DNA of 64,000 bases from Bradyrhizobium paxllaeri (GTDB lineage: Bacteria; Pseudomonadota; Alphaproteobacteria; Rhizobiales; Xanthobacteraceae), in contig NZ_CP042968.1 in assembly GCF_001693515.2 (NCBI RefSeq), forward strand, positions 3,472,001-3,536,000, in the 5' to 3' direction. This document shows positions 25,772 to 35,005 of the stretch, piece after piece. Positions within the stretch are counted from its first letter, which is position 1, and each line of letters starts with the position of its first letter. A program made the translations under genes and the position numbers. Under the pieces are notes generated by a model. The model searched no databases, was not told the origin of the DNA, and worked only from the letters and a program-made list of their open reading frames with translations.

Positions 25772-26467
25772 ATGTTCGGAATTCTGGGGCTGGGGTTTTT
25801 GCTGGGCATGCAGCATGCGCTCGAAGCCGATCATATCGCCGCCGTCTCCAGCATCGCCGCACGCCGCAGCCATGTCACCGATATCGTCAAGCACGGGCTG
25901 ACCTGGGGGCTCGGTCACACGCTCACTCTGTCCGTCTTTGCCGGGATTGCCATCCTGCTCGGCCGCGCGATCCCGGACGACGTGGCCCAGCCGTTGGAGA
26001 CCGCCGTCGGCGTGATGCTGATCGGCCTCGGGGCGCATGTGCTGTGGCGTCTGTGGCGCGACCGCGTGCACTTCCACCGCCATGGCCATGACGACGGCAC
26101 GGTGCATTTCCATGCCCATAGCCATGCCGGCGAAACCGCGCCGCATGCCCGCGCGGCCCACGCGCATGACCATGGCTTCCGCTGGCGCACCCTGGTGGTC
26201 GGCTTGATGCACGGCATGGCGGGCTCGGCTGCGCTTCTGGTGCTCGCGGTCACGCAGGCCTCCAGCCCCGCCGCAGGCCTCGGCTACATCGCGCTGTTCG
26301 GGGTCGGCTCGATGATCGGCATGGGCGCGCTGTCGGCGGTGATTGCGGTGCCGCTTGCGGTCTCCGCGCGCTCGCTTACCTGGGCTAACCGCGGCCTGCA
26401 GGGGGCGGTAGGCCTTGCCACGATCGCGATCGGAATAATGACGGTGGTCGAGACGGTGCTGGCCTGA
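25772..26467 (+). CDS. NicO/UreH-type nickel-cobalt transporter family membrane protein
   Basis: A 231-residue membrane protein from the ATG at 25772, preceded by AGGGGG. About six hydrophobic segments are present. The first helix carries the nickel/cobalt-transporter signature H-x4-D-H as HALEADHIAAV, and a second segment has GLTWGLGHTLTL. A central loop (residues about 103-145) is extremely histidine-rich (VHFHRHGHDDG, VHFHAHSHAGE), a likely metal-binding reservoir. Transport of Ni or Co into the cytosol is the family expectation; export or another metal is possible. There is no urease or hydrogenase gene nearby. Confidence 0.78.
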   Translation: MFGILGLGFLLGMQHALEADHIAAVSSIAARRSHVTDIVKHGLTWGLGHTLTLSVFAGIAILLGRAIPDDVAQPLETAVGVMLIGLGAHVLWRLWRDRVHFHRHGHDDGTVHFHAHSHAGETAPHARAAHAHDHGFRWRTLVVGLMHGMAGSAALLVLAVTQASSPAAGLGYIALFGVGSMIGMGALSAVIAVPLAVSARSLTWANRGLQGAVGLATIAIGIMTVVETVLA

Positions 26468-26527
26468 GGCCAGCCCGTGTCGGCGTGCAGGCCGGTGAAC
26501 AATTATAAAGTGTTGGGAGGACACAGG

Positions 26528-27502
26528 ATGAAGCGCCGAGATTTTCTGGCTGGAAGCGCCGCATGTTCGTTTGCCGCGATGACGGGCAAGGCGTTCGCGC
26601 AGACCGGGCCGCTGACCAAGATCATCTTTCCGTTTGCAGCCGGCGGCGGCGGAGACGCGCTTTGCCGGCTGCTGGCGCAGCACATCGCGCCATTGCTCGA
26701 TCGCAACATCATCGTCGAGAACCGCACCGGTGGCGACGGGCTGATCGGCATCAAGGCGGTGAAGGGGGCTCCTCCCGACGGCAGCACCATCCTCGTGACC
26801 ACGGGGCCGACGATGTATTTGCTGCCGATGGTCGAGACCACGCCGAGCTTCGATACGGCCAAGGATTTCGTTCCGGTCAGCCAGCTCACCCGTTTCGAGT
26901 TCTGTGTGTTCGTCGGCACGGCGGTGCCTGCCGAAGTGAAGGACTTCAAGCGATTCGTCGCCTGGCTGAAAGCCAATCCGGACAAGGCGACGTTCGGCGT
27001 GCCCAGCAACGGCACCATTCCGCACTTTACCGGCTCGCGGCTCGAGCAGGCGCTCGGCATCAAGCTGACCCGCGTGGCCTATCGCGGCAGCGCGCCGATC
27101 ATCAACGACCTCGTCGGCGGCCACATGCCGTTCGCGATTTCCACGCTGACCGATGCCATCCCGCAGCATCGCGCCGGCAACGTCCGCATTCTCGCGGTTG
27201 GCAGCGCGGCCCGTTCGCCGTTCCTGCCGGAGGCGCCGACGCTGCGGGAGAGCGGCGTCGATCTGGTGGCGGATGCCTGGTACGGCATGTGGCTGCCGGC
27301 GGGCGCTTCGCCGGATTTCGCGAAAAGGCTGAGCGAGGCAGCCGCCGCCGCGCTCGCCAAGGGAGAGGTCAAGGAAAAGCTCTCCACCATCGGCCTGATC
27401 CCTGTCGGCTCGACGCCGGAAGGCCTGACCAAGGAGCTCGCCGCCAACACCGCCTTCTGGCAGCCGATCGTGAAAGAGACGGGCTACAAGATTACGAACT
27501 AG
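26528..27502 (+). CDS. Bug-family (tripartite tricarboxylate transporter) solute receptor
   Basis: A 324-residue periplasmic receptor from the ATG at 26528, with GGGAGG upstream. The Tat-like signal KRRDFLAGSAACSFAAMTG precedes a mature protein with the Bug hallmarks: IIFPFAAGGGGDALCRLLA near the start, NIIVENRTGGDGLIGIKAV, and later VAYRGSAPIINDLVGGHM. The family binds small carboxylates or amides in the periplasm, often without a linked permease, as here. An intrinsic terminator follows shortly after the stop. The ligand is unknown. Confidence 0.88.
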   Translation: MKRRDFLAGSAACSFAAMTGKAFAQTGPLTKIIFPFAAGGGGDALCRLLAQHIAPLLDRNIIVENRTGGDGLIGIKAVKGAPPDGSTILVTTGPTMYLLPMVETTPSFDTAKDFVPVSQLTRFEFCVFVGTAVPAEVKDFKRFVAWLKANPDKATFGVPSNGTIPHFTGSRLEQALGIKLTRVAYRGSAPIINDLVGGHMPFAISTLTDAIPQHRAGNVRILAVGSAARSPFLPEAPTLRESGVDLVADAWYGMWLPAGASPDFAKRLSEAAAAALAKGEVKEKLSTIGLIPVGSTPEGLTKELAANTAFWQPIVKETGYKITN

Positions 27503-27527
27503 GAGATAGGTACTCGGCCGAGCAGAC

Positions 27528-27560
27528 GAAAAAATGGCCCCTTCAAGGGACCATTTTTAC
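27528..27560. terminator. bidirectional terminator between convergent genes
   Basis: AAAAAATGG(C)CCC pairs imperfectly with GGG(A)CCATTTTT. A-rich and T-rich flanks on both sides allow termination from either direction, serving the Bug receptor gene and the small gene at 27576-27821. Confidence 0.75.
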
Positions 27561-27575
27561 TGGTCGGCGTCTCCA

Positions 27576-27821
27576 CTAGTCGTCCCAGTAATGACGCCGG
27601 ATGACGACGCCTCGGTCGCCATAATAGTTGCGGTGATACCATCCGCGATGCGCGCCGCGATCGCGTTCATAGAACCCGAAGCGGGGACCGCCGTAATAGC
27701 GATCGCCGTAATAGTCCCGATCGCCGCCCACATAGACGCCGAATCCGCCTGCGCTTGCTGCCGTGGGCGCACCGATGGCGAGGGTTGCCAACGCGGCCAG
27801 CACGTATGAGAGCTTTCTCAT
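27576..27821 (-). CDS. small exported Gly/Tyr/Arg-rich protein
   Basis: An 81-residue protein from the ATG at 27821, with GAGAGGA upstream. A signal peptide (MRKLSYVLAALATLAIGAP) precedes a mature part rich in Gly, Tyr and Arg with YYGDRYYGG and RGWYHRNYYGDRG. Such small secreted Tyr/Gly-rich proteins are common in Bradyrhizobium, with no known function. It is convergent with the Bug receptor gene. Confidence 0.7.
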   Translation of the reverse strand: MRKLSYVLAALATLAIGAPTAASAGGFGVYVGGDRDYYGDRYYGGPRFGFYERDRGAHRGWYHRNYYGDRGVVIRRHYWDD

Positions 27822-28359
27822 TGTTCCTCTCCACTCGTTGTTGCCGCGAGTAAAACGAATGCCGCCTTGGCCTGTTGAAGGGAACACCGAGAAACTTTCT
27901 TGAATGCATGTTCACCATCATGGCAATCTTCATTGCACCGATGGTGCTGCGATGGGCGCGGATCGCAGCGAGATCCGGCTCCGCGCAGTGAGCCAGCATC
28001 GGTTGCCTTAGCTCGTCGCGGCGCCAACGCGCGTAATCGGATTGCGGCGCGTCGCGTGGAATAGCGAGGCGGTCAGGGCAGCTCCGGCTGAACGGCAACA
28101 CCTGCGGGAAATTATCGCAGTGGGTGCCGGTTCCCGAGGCCATGTGGGTGCTAATCGCCTGAATTACCGTATGATTTGTCAATGCTGGTTTTCGTGCACG
28201 CGATGGGCCGCGAAACCTGCCGCGCGCTTTGACTTGATGATGATTCCCGAGTTTAGCTACCATTATTCCTCCGATGGGAGTTGGCCATCGAGGCAGGTGC
28301 GCCGGGGTTTCGGTTGACCCCATCTAGCGCATCTACCGAGCGCAAAGGATAAGCACCGC
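27822..28359. other. intergenic stretch between divergent genes
   Basis: These 538 bases separate the divergent small Tyr-rich and Mpo1-like genes. The DNA is AT-richer than average towards the right (about 28150-28290). A 91-codon plus-strand frame at 28042-28317 is open but has no ribosome-binding site or protein-like composition, so I do not call it. I found no strong hairpin. Confidence 0.35.
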
Positions 28360-28872
28360 ATGGGTTCATATTTTCGGCGGCAGCTTGCGGATTACGTTGA
28401 ATATCATCGTGACCCCTGGAATTGCGCGATGCATGTCTTCGGCATCGTGTTCCTGTTTCTGGCCGCAATCCTTCCGCTCAGCCTGTGGCCGATCACGGTA
28501 TTCGGGATCCAGACCAGCGCGGCAAGCATTGCTGTCATACCGGTGCTCATCTATTGGTTCTTGCTCGACTTCGCGCTTGGCGCAGGGATCCTTGCGGCTG
28601 CGGTCGCGTTGCTCTCGGCCGCTGCCGTAATCGTTGGTCAAACGACGACTGTCGGCATGTGGTCACTTACGGCCATCCTGATTGTCATCGGCGTCGCATC
28701 GCAGATTATTGGACACCGCGTGTTCGAGGGGCGGCAGCCGGCGCTGGTCGACAATCCGACTCACCTGTTGCTGGGCCCAATGTTCGTCATGGCGAAGCTG
28801 TTTATCGCGTTGGGCTTTCGTCGCGATCTCGCCATCATTATCCAAGGGCAGCCGCAAGGTGCTGCATCTTGA
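28360..28872 (+). CDS. Mpo1-like (DUF962/YGL010w) membrane protein
   Basis: A 170-residue protein with four to five membrane helices. The N-terminal motif YVEYHRDPWNCAMHVFG and the later IIGHRVFEGRQPALVDNPTH match the Mpo1 family. In yeast, Mpo1 is an iron-dependent dioxygenase in 2-hydroxy fatty acid alpha-oxidation; bacterial members are less well studied. The conserved histidines are present. It is 33 bases upstream of an epimerase gene in the same direction. Confidence 0.8.
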   Translation: MGSYFRRQLADYVEYHRDPWNCAMHVFGIVFLFLAAILPLSLWPITVFGIQTSAASIAVIPVLIYWFLLDFALGAGILAAAVALLSAAAVIVGQTTTVGMWSLTAILIVIGVASQIIGHRVFEGRQPALVDNPTHLLLGPMFVMAKLFIALGFRRDLAIIIQGQPQGAAS

Positions 28873-28905
28873 TTTCGAATCGTTCAGCTTGAGTGCACCC
28901 GTAGC

Positions 28906-29955
28906 ATGACGCGCATACTGGTCACAGGCGGTAGTGGATTCATCGGGAAGCATCTCGTCTCGGCGCTTGTCGCGCGGGGGCGGCAGGTGAGGGTGCTCGA
29001 TCTTCAGCCGCTTCCTCGTGCGTTGGCGCAGGTTGAGCATGTCAGGGGATCGGTGCTTGATCGGGACCTGGTAGACCGCGCGATGGACGGGGTCGACGAG
29101 GTCTATCACCTGGCCGGCCTACCGGGGATGTGGCTGCCGCGGAAGGCCGATTTTCATACCGTCAATTTCGGCGGCACCGAGGTCGTAATTGAGACGGCGC
29201 GCAAGCGCGGCATCGAGCGCTTCCTGCACTGCTCGACGGAATCCATTCTCTTCCGTGCCTCGCCATCGATGGCTCCCGTCGACGACGATGCGTTCCTGCC
29301 GGACGACATGCCGGGTCCGTATACGCGCTCAAAAATGCTCGCCGACCGGTTCGCAATGCAGGCCGCCGCATCCGGATATCCGGTCGTCATCGGCTGTCCC
29401 ACCATGCCCGTCGGGCCTTACGACCACAACGTTACCCCGCCGACGGCGATGCTCCGCTATTTCCTCACCCGCCGCCTTCAACTGCATCTTGATTTTGTCG
29501 TGAACCTCGTCGACGTGCGCGACGCCGCCGAAGGGCTGATCCTGGCCATGGAGCGCGGACGCGCCGGACACCGCTACGTGCTCGGCGGCGAAAGCATACC
29601 GCTACGACGCGTTCTCGAACTCATGGCTGAGGTCAGCGGTCGTCGCGTCCGGTGCATTCACGTGAACGGCAAAGTCGCCGAAATGGTCACTGCAACGCTG
29701 GAGTTCATCGCCGATCACGTGACGCGCCGGCCTCCGTCCGGCACGGCTGAAGGCGTTCGTATCGCATTACGGGCAGGAGCCTTGTCGATCGAACGAGCGC
29801 AGCGAGAGCTGGGCTACGCGCCGGGGCCCGTAGAGCCCGTATTGCGTGAAACCATTGCCCATCTGCTCGATGCCGGCAACAATCAACCTGAATGGGACTC
29901 AGCGCCGAGTGCTCGCTCTCGACCGTTTCACGTCGAGCGCCGGTTCGGCGGTTGA
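28906..29955 (+). CDS. NAD-dependent epimerase/dehydratase (extended SDR)
   Basis: A 349-residue SDR protein. It has a Rossmann motif (VTGGSGFIGKHLVSAL), the NAD-adenine acidic region in RVLDLQPLP, DEVYHLAGLPG, the active-site YTRSK (Tyr-x3-Lys) and the substrate-side VNLVDVRDAAEGL. It resembles HpnA-like hopanoid-associated epimerases, but no hopanoid gene is adjacent, so the substrate remains open. It probably shares a transcript with the Mpo1-like gene before it and the methyltransferase-fold gene 27 bases after it. Confidence 0.83.
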   Translation: MTRILVTGGSGFIGKHLVSALVARGRQVRVLDLQPLPRALAQVEHVRGSVLDRDLVDRAMDGVDEVYHLAGLPGMWLPRKADFHTVNFGGTEVVIETARKRGIERFLHCSTESILFRASPSMAPVDDDAFLPDDMPGPYTRSKMLADRFAMQAAASGYPVVIGCPTMPVGPYDHNVTPPTAMLRYFLTRRLQLHLDFVVNLVDVRDAAEGLILAMERGRAGHRYVLGGESIPLRRVLELMAEVSGRRVRCIHVNGKVAEMVTATLEFIADHVTRRPPSGTAEGVRIALRAGALSIERAQRELGYAPGPVEPVLRETIAHLLDAGNNQPEWDSAPSARSRPFHVERRFGG

Positions 29956-29982
29956 TCCCTTCGCTTAAGACGGTCCGCAAAC

Positions 29983-30594
29983 ATGCAATGGTTCACTTTC
30001 GCCTTGAGTGGCTGGACCACAACCTGGCCCACACAATTGCTCGCCATCATCTGGATTCTCTGGGTCATCAGCTGGGTCGTGGCGTCGTTCTGGTCCGGTC
30101 AAACCAAGAAACACGTCATGACCCTGGACTCGCTTAGATACCGCTTGCCCATTCTCGCAGGCGCCATTCTTTTCCTGCCATTGACCGGCAAGGTTCTGGG
30201 AGAAAAGCCGCTCTGGCAGTTCGGCAATTTCGGCATCTATCTGCTGGCGTGCCTTGTCCTTGCGGGAATATCGTTCACCTGGTGGGGGAGAATTCATCTC
30301 GGACGATTCTGGTCGAACGCGATCACCCACAAGGAGGGCCATCAGGTCATCGACACAGGCCCCTACGGTATGGTGCGCCACCCGATTTACACGGGGCTGA
30401 TTGCGGGGATGCTGGTGACGGGGATCGCGGTCGGAACGGTGACGGCGATGCTCGGTGCGGCGCTGATCTCGCTCGGAATGGGGTTGAAGGCCCGGATGGA
30501 GGAGGGCTTCCTCACGGCCGAACTCGGCGCGGATGCCTATGGATCGTATTGCCGTCGCGTACCGATGCTGATTCCGTTCCTGCGGCCCACCTGA
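29983..30594 (+). CDS. isoprenylcysteine methyltransferase-like membrane protein
   Basis: A 203-residue protein with about five membrane helices. The C-terminal half carries the ICMT/PEMT-like signature GPYGMVRHPIYTGLIAGML followed by RMEEGFLTAELGADAYGSYC, which binds S-adenosylmethionine in relatives. In bacteria such proteins methylate phospholipids, thiols or unknown acceptors. It shares the RHPIY motif with the MddA-like protein at 2544-3329 but is shorter and has a different N-terminus. Confidence 0.8.
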   Translation: MQWFTFALSGWTTTWPTQLLAIIWILWVISWVVASFWSGQTKKHVMTLDSLRYRLPILAGAILFLPLTGKVLGEKPLWQFGNFGIYLLACLVLAGISFTWWGRIHLGRFWSNAITHKEGHQVIDTGPYGMVRHPIYTGLIAGMLVTGIAVGTVTAMLGAALISLGMGLKARMEEGFLTAELGADAYGSYCRRVPMLIPFLRPT

Positions 30595-30603
30595 CGCTGC
30601 AAT

Positions 30604-31548
30604 CTATCGTTTCGGTCGCGGCGCGGCCGGTGTCGCGGCAGGCGGCGTGAGACGGCGCGGAATCAGCACGCGCTGACCGACTGCCAGCGGTGCACTGTCG
30701 GAATATTGATTGGCCTGGGTAAGCGACCACAGCGGCACGTGGTTGAGTGCCGCAAGCCGCTGCAAGGTGTCGCCCGAACGGGCGAGTTGCTGCGTCCCGC
30801 TGTCCCACAGCTCCAGCGGGGCATCGGGAGGAACGACGTAGCGCAGCGGCAGCGCCTCTCCCTTGGCCGGCAAAGGCGTCGCCGGAAGCTGTGCAATTGC
30901 CGTCACCAATTGCTCGTGGACGGAATCCATCTTGTCGATGTTGATGTGGGTGACTTCCTCGTGCTGCTTCAAATCGAAGCTCGCGTAGTGGCCCTGATAA
31001 CCTTGCTCCGCCACCACATCGCCACCGCCCAATACGCTGTCGGACAGGAAAATGTTGATGAAACGCTCGACGTTCAGCGGCACCTTCGGGCTTGCGTGGG
31101 CTGGATCGATGGTGACCACGAGGCTTACCGAGATATTTTCGGACTTCAGAATCCCGGCGAATGTCAAGGCGCACAGCCCGCCCATCGAATGACCGATCAG
31201 GACGATCGGAACAGCATTGTCACGGTAATCGCGGATAGCCTGATCCGCGATCAGCCGGCAAATGGTGAATTCGTAGACGTCGGCCCGGATGCCGGCTTCC
31301 TGCAGGCGCTTGGTCAGGCGGTCCATCCCGCGCGAAAAGATCGGACCGAGCGCGCCGCGGAACAGGTAGACGCGTGCTTGCGGCTGGATCGCGGCCGGGG
31401 GCGCGTCAGGAGCGACGGTTGCGACAGCCGTGGCCGTGCGTGCGACCGGATCGGCGACCGCAAGATTGCAGGCAGCCGACAAGATGCAGGCGGCAAGGGC
31501 CGTACGGATCATCACCGCCGCAACCTGCGTCGGACTTCCCATGTACAT
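30604..31548 (-). CDS. exported lipase-like alpha/beta hydrolase with C-terminal LysM-like domain
   Basis: A 314-residue protein with a signal peptide (ALAACILSAACNLAVA). The hydrolase core has RVYLFRGALG, the nucleophile elbow VLIGHSMGGLCALTF, and VVTIDPAHA. After residue about 240 comes a LysM-like module: SGDTLQRLAALNHVPLWSL, QANQYSD, LAVGQRVLIPRRL. This would anchor the enzyme to peptidoglycan or a glycan. The gene is convergent with the methyltransferase-fold gene (9 bases apart) and lies downstream of a paralogue without the LysM part. Confidence 0.78.
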   Translation of the reverse strand: MYMGSPTQVAAVMIRTALAACILSAACNLAVADPVARTATAVATVAPDAPPAAIQPQARVYLFRGALGPIFSRGMDRLTKRLQEAGIRADVYEFTICRLIADQAIRDYRDNAVPIVLIGHSMGGLCALTFAGILKSENISVSLVVTIDPAHASPKVPLNVERFINIFLSDSVLGGGDVVAEQGYQGHYASFDLKQHEEVTHINIDKMDSVHEQLVTAIAQLPATPLPAKGEALPLRYVVPPDAPLELWDSGTQQLARSGDTLQRLAALNHVPLWSLTQANQYSDSAPLAVGQRVLIPRRLTPPAATPAAPRPKR

Positions 31549-31687
31549 TCCGCTCGCGATTTAGGCGTAAAGCTACGCCTGACCCTGAATGCTGGCGGGC
31601 CGCGCCACCCGACGCTCTCGGGGCTGATCTATCGTCGAGGAATCCGTAGAATTTGCGGCACTCGTCGCTTAAGCGACGATGTCCACA

Positions 31688-32443
31688 CTACTGGCGTACC
31701 GCTGCGGCGCGTGCCGTGCCCGATCCTGCCGCGTCTGCCGCTCCAGGCTGCCGCGGCTTCGGCGCCCTCGAAGCAGGTGCAGATCGGCCGAAAACGACGG
31801 CGTCGATCTCGCTGATCACCTTCCGCTGCATGATCCGGTTCTTTTCGATGGACATGTGCCCGACGCCAGGCACGTTCTGGACATTGATATTCTCGAGCTT
31901 GCCCTGGAACTGCGCGGTCTTCGCAACCGGCTCGCCATTGCCGTTGGCGATGTAGAAGTTGACGTAGCGTCCCACGCGCCCCGAGAGCTTGGTGCGGAAC
32001 ACCGAATCCAAGCCGATGGCCAGCTTCACGGGAGCGCCAAGCTGATCCAGCTTGGCGACCATGTCGGGCAGCGCGGTCGCACCCGAGGAATGGCCGACCA
32101 GAATGATGGTCTTGATCCGGCCGCTCCTGTACGCGATCGCGGCTTCGTCGGCGAGCGACGACCACGAGGCGAAGTTCGCAACGGTGACCGGGATACCCTG
32201 CGCCCGCAATTGCGCCGCGATGTCATCGAGCCCCAGCGAAAAGATATTGAGCACGCCGCGGAGCAGATAGACGTGGGCAGTTGAAGCCGCCGATGCAGAA
32301 TTCGGCGCGGCAAGCGCGGAAGTCGCGCCGATCGGCAGAAGCAGCAAGGCCGCAATGGCGATCGCGTGCAGTCGCCGACACGATGTCCGGCCGGAAAAGG
32401 ATGACCAGCCGACAGATCCGATATTGCCGCGATAGGGCTTCAT
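31688..32443 (-). CDS. exported lipase-like alpha/beta hydrolase (paralogue of the downstream gene)
   Basis: A 251-residue protein with a long signal peptide (LHAIAIAALLLLPIGATSALA). Its core parallels the neighbour at 30604-31548: HVYLLRGVLNIFSLGLDDI, nucleophile elbow LVGHSSGATALPD, VGRYVNFYIANG and the likely catalytic histidine in VPGVGHMSIEKN. The C-terminal tail is Ala/Pro-rich and lacks a LysM module. The two genes are 139 bases apart and look like an old tandem duplication. The substrate is unknown. Confidence 0.78.
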   Translation of the reverse strand: MKPYRGNIGSVGWSSFSGRTSCRRLHAIAIAALLLLPIGATSALAAPNSASAASTAHVYLLRGVLNIFSLGLDDIAAQLRAQGIPVTVANFASWSSLADEAAIAYRSGRIKTIILVGHSSGATALPDMVAKLDQLGAPVKLAIGLDSVFRTKLSGRVGRYVNFYIANGNGEPVAKTAQFQGKLENINVQNVPGVGHMSIEKNRIMQRKVISEIDAVVFGRSAPASRAPKPRQPGAADAAGSGTARAAAVRQ

Positions 32444-32621
32444 TGCGCTCCTCGAAGGGCTGCAAGGTGTTCCGGGCGACCGTAGCGCCCGCGCGCTCGG
32501 AACCGCAATAAACGTGGCGTGAGCGGCCGCAATTTACCAACACGACGTGTCGCCGCCGCAACACCGAGGTTCCTCGATGGTTTTGCCAGAATTAATAATT
32601 GGCGCGTGCGGGACCGGTCGC

Positions 32622-34268
32622 TCAAGATTTCATCCCGATCCTCTCCCTGATCGCGCCGAGTTCGGCTTCATCCCAGATGCCGATCAGCACGCCGTTCTTG
32701 ACCTGCAATTGCTGCGCCGCATAGGCCGCGATTTTCGCGTTCGGCGTGGTGACGTGCATCTTCGGATGCAGCGCCCAGTCGAACAGTTCGCCTTGCAGCC
32801 GCGCCACGATATCGGCGCAGGCGGGATCGGCGCCGCGGTCGACAAATTCCTGCGGATCGGTTTCGAGATCGTACAGCATCGGCCGGAAGCCGGAGGCGTG
32901 GATGAATTTCCAGCGGCCGTCGAACACCATGAACAGGCGGCAGCGATCGATCGGCTGGTTCAGCATCACGCGGACGTCCTGCATGGCGTAGTCATATTCG
33001 GAGAACACCACCTTGCGCCAATCGGCAGGCTTGTCGCCGTGCAGAAGCGGCACCAGCGATCGCCCTTCCAGGATGTGATCCGGCGGCGTGCCGCCAAAAT
33101 AGTCGAGAAAGGTCGGCGCCAGGTCGATCGCCTCGACCAGCGCGTCGCTGACCGTGCCACGCGTAGCGTCGGCAGCGCTTGAAGGATCGATCACGATCAG
33201 CGGGATTTTGGCCGACTGCTCATGGAACAGATCCTTCTCGCCCATCCAGTGATCGCCGAGATAGTCGCCATGGTCGGACGTGAATACGATCATGGTGCTG
33301 TCGAGCAGGCCGCGCGCTTCCAGGAATTGCATCAACACGCCCATCTGGTCGTCGATCTGCTTGATCAGGCCCATATAGGTCGGAATGACTTTTTCGCGCG
33401 CCTCGTTGCGCGACATGTTGCGGGAGTAGCGCATGTCCATATAGGCGGCGAACACCGGATGCGCGTTGGCGCGTTCCTCCTGCGAGCGGATCACCGGCTG
33501 CACGTCCTCAGGTCCGTACATGCTGGCGTAGGGCTCCGGCGCGATATAGGGCCAGTGCGGCTTGATGTAGGACAAATGCAGGCACCATGGCCGGCCGTCG
33601 TCCTCGGCTTCCGCGATGAACTCCATCGCGCGGCGCGTCATGTAGGGCGTCTCGGAATGCTCGTCGGGCACGCGCGCGGCCTTGTCGGCGTGAACCAGCA
33701 GCCATCCGTTCTGCAAGGTCCCGTCATCGGCGGCGCCGGAATTGGCCCAGTGCTCCCACGGGTTGGGTGCGTCATAGCCGTGCTGGCGCAGATAATTGTC
33801 GTAGGCCGGGCGCGGCCGCCCTGTCGGGTGCAGGCCATCGTCGCGTTCATAGGGCTCGAACCCGCATTCGGATACGTGCACGCCGATGATGGAGTCGGCG
33901 GGAATGCCGAGGCTCTTCAAGCCTTCGAGGTCCGGCGCCATGTGCGTCTTGCCGACCAGCACGTTGCGCACGCCGATCTTCTTCAAGTGATCGCCGAGCG
34001 TGGGTTCGCCGACGCGCAGCGGCCAGCCGTTCCAGTGCGAGCCGTGCGAGCGCATGTAGCGGCCGGTATAGAACGACATCCGCGACGGACCGCAGATCGG
34101 CGACTGCACATAGGCGTTGGAGAACAACACGCCGCGCCTGGCCATCGCATCGATGTTCGGCGTCTTCAGCACAGGGTGCCCGGTACAGCCGAGATAGTCG
34201 TAACGAAGCTGGTCGCACATGATCCAGAGCACGTTCTTCGCAGGCGTTTTGGTCGTCATCTCAGGCAT
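32622..34268 (-). CDS. sulfatase-superfamily hydrolase (arylsulfatase/phosphonate monoesterase type)
   Basis: A 548-residue protein from the ATG at 34268 (an ATG at 34259 is also possible). It begins NVLWIMCDQLRYDYLGCTGHP, supplying the first metal site. The activation motif C-x-P-x-R is present as ICGPSRMSFYTGRY, with Cys59 as the probable formylglycine. Further metal ligands appear in VFTSDHGDYLGDHWMGEKD. The fold acts on sulfate or phosphonate esters; the C-G-P pattern and length recall rhizobial phosphonate monoester hydrolases. No signal peptide is evident, so it is probably cytosolic. A formylglycine-generating enzyme is not encoded nearby. Confidence 0.85.
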   Translation of the reverse strand: MPEMTTKTPAKNVLWIMCDQLRYDYLGCTGHPVLKTPNIDAMARRGVLFSNAYVQSPICGPSRMSFYTGRYMRSHGSHWNGWPLRVGEPTLGDHLKKIGVRNVLVGKTHMAPDLEGLKSLGIPADSIIGVHVSECGFEPYERDDGLHPTGRPRPAYDNYLRQHGYDAPNPWEHWANSGAADDGTLQNGWLLVHADKAARVPDEHSETPYMTRRAMEFIAEAEDDGRPWCLHLSYIKPHWPYIAPEPYASMYGPEDVQPVIRSQEERANAHPVFAAYMDMRYSRNMSRNEAREKVIPTYMGLIKQIDDQMGVLMQFLEARGLLDSTMIVFTSDHGDYLGDHWMGEKDLFHEQSAKIPLIVIDPSSAADATRGTVSDALVEAIDLAPTFLDYFGGTPPDHILEGRSLVPLLHGDKPADWRKVVFSEYDYAMQDVRVMLNQPIDRCRLFMVFDGRWKFIHASGFRPMLYDLETDPQEFVDRGADPACADIVARLQGELFDWALHPKMHVTTPNAKIAAYAAQQLQVKNGVLIGIWDEAELGAIRERIGMKS

Positions 34269-34528
34269 TTCGGCTGGAGTCCGGAGGAAGTAGGAGAGGG
34301 CTGGATGGTGCGATATGTCAGCGCAAATGACAATCGAGTGGGCTGGTGGGGGCCACCGGGTCGGCCTTCCGATCCCGCAGGCGTTAACGTTGGATAGCGT
34401 CATTTCTCGCAATTGAACGTCGATCCATGCTGGCGCGTTCACCTTACCGGCAGTTTGGCCGGCTGCCTTAACCCTTGAAATCACGGGTTGGATTAAATTG
34501 GGACGTGAGGAGAACCGGGTCCCAAGCG

Positions 34529-34975
34529 ATGCGTATTGGCGTCACACTGGCACTTTTGATCGCGACCACGTCGTCCGCCGTTGCCAACGGCGCCTTCGAG
34601 TTCGTGATTCCGGGCCGTCCCGGGGTTCCCGTCATCATTAACGGCATCGATGCCTCCTACGCGGTGGTCGAGGGCGAGTGGGGTCTGGGTCAGGGCAACC
34701 AGGTCCAGCCGACCATCTATGGCGGTCGCTATATCGATCCGGTCCCACAGGTCGGTCGTTATTACCCCAGCGCCGGCCGCATGCCCGGTTACGGGCGCCT
34801 CGAAATCGAGCCGCCGGCCAACCGTCGGTTGCCGCAGCCGGCCGAAAGCTATCATCAGTCCTGGTCGGTGCAGTCGGCGCCGCTGCCGGCGCAGTCCAAC
34901 GTGCCGGTCAATCCGCCTGAAATCATCTACGCGCCGGACTATGACCGGCGCAGGCCGCGTCACGTTCCACACTAA
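34529..34975 (+). CDS. exported hypothetical protein
   Basis: A 148-residue protein from the ATG at 34529, with a signal peptide (MRIGVTLALLIATTSSAVA). The mature part contains FVIPGRPGVPVIINGIDAS, a Gly/Tyr/Pro-rich middle (YGGRYIDPVPQVGRYYPSAG) and a Pro/Arg-rich end. I recognise no catalytic motif. It lies 30 bases before another small exported gene in the same direction, so the two may be co-transcribed. Confidence 0.7.
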   Translation: MRIGVTLALLIATTSSAVANGAFEFVIPGRPGVPVIINGIDASYAVVEGEWGLGQGNQVQPTIYGGRYIDPVPQVGRYYPSAGRMPGYGRLEIEPPANRRLPQPAESYHQSWSVQSAPLPAQSNVPVNPPEIIYAPDYDRRRPRHVPH

Positions 34976-35005
34976 GAAGACCAAGGAAAATTACAGGAGA
35001 GAGTA

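Noticed and set aside
28042-28317. 91-codon frame in the gap between divergent genes
   Set aside because: No start signal, no recognisable domain, and composition typical of random open frames in GC-rich DNA.
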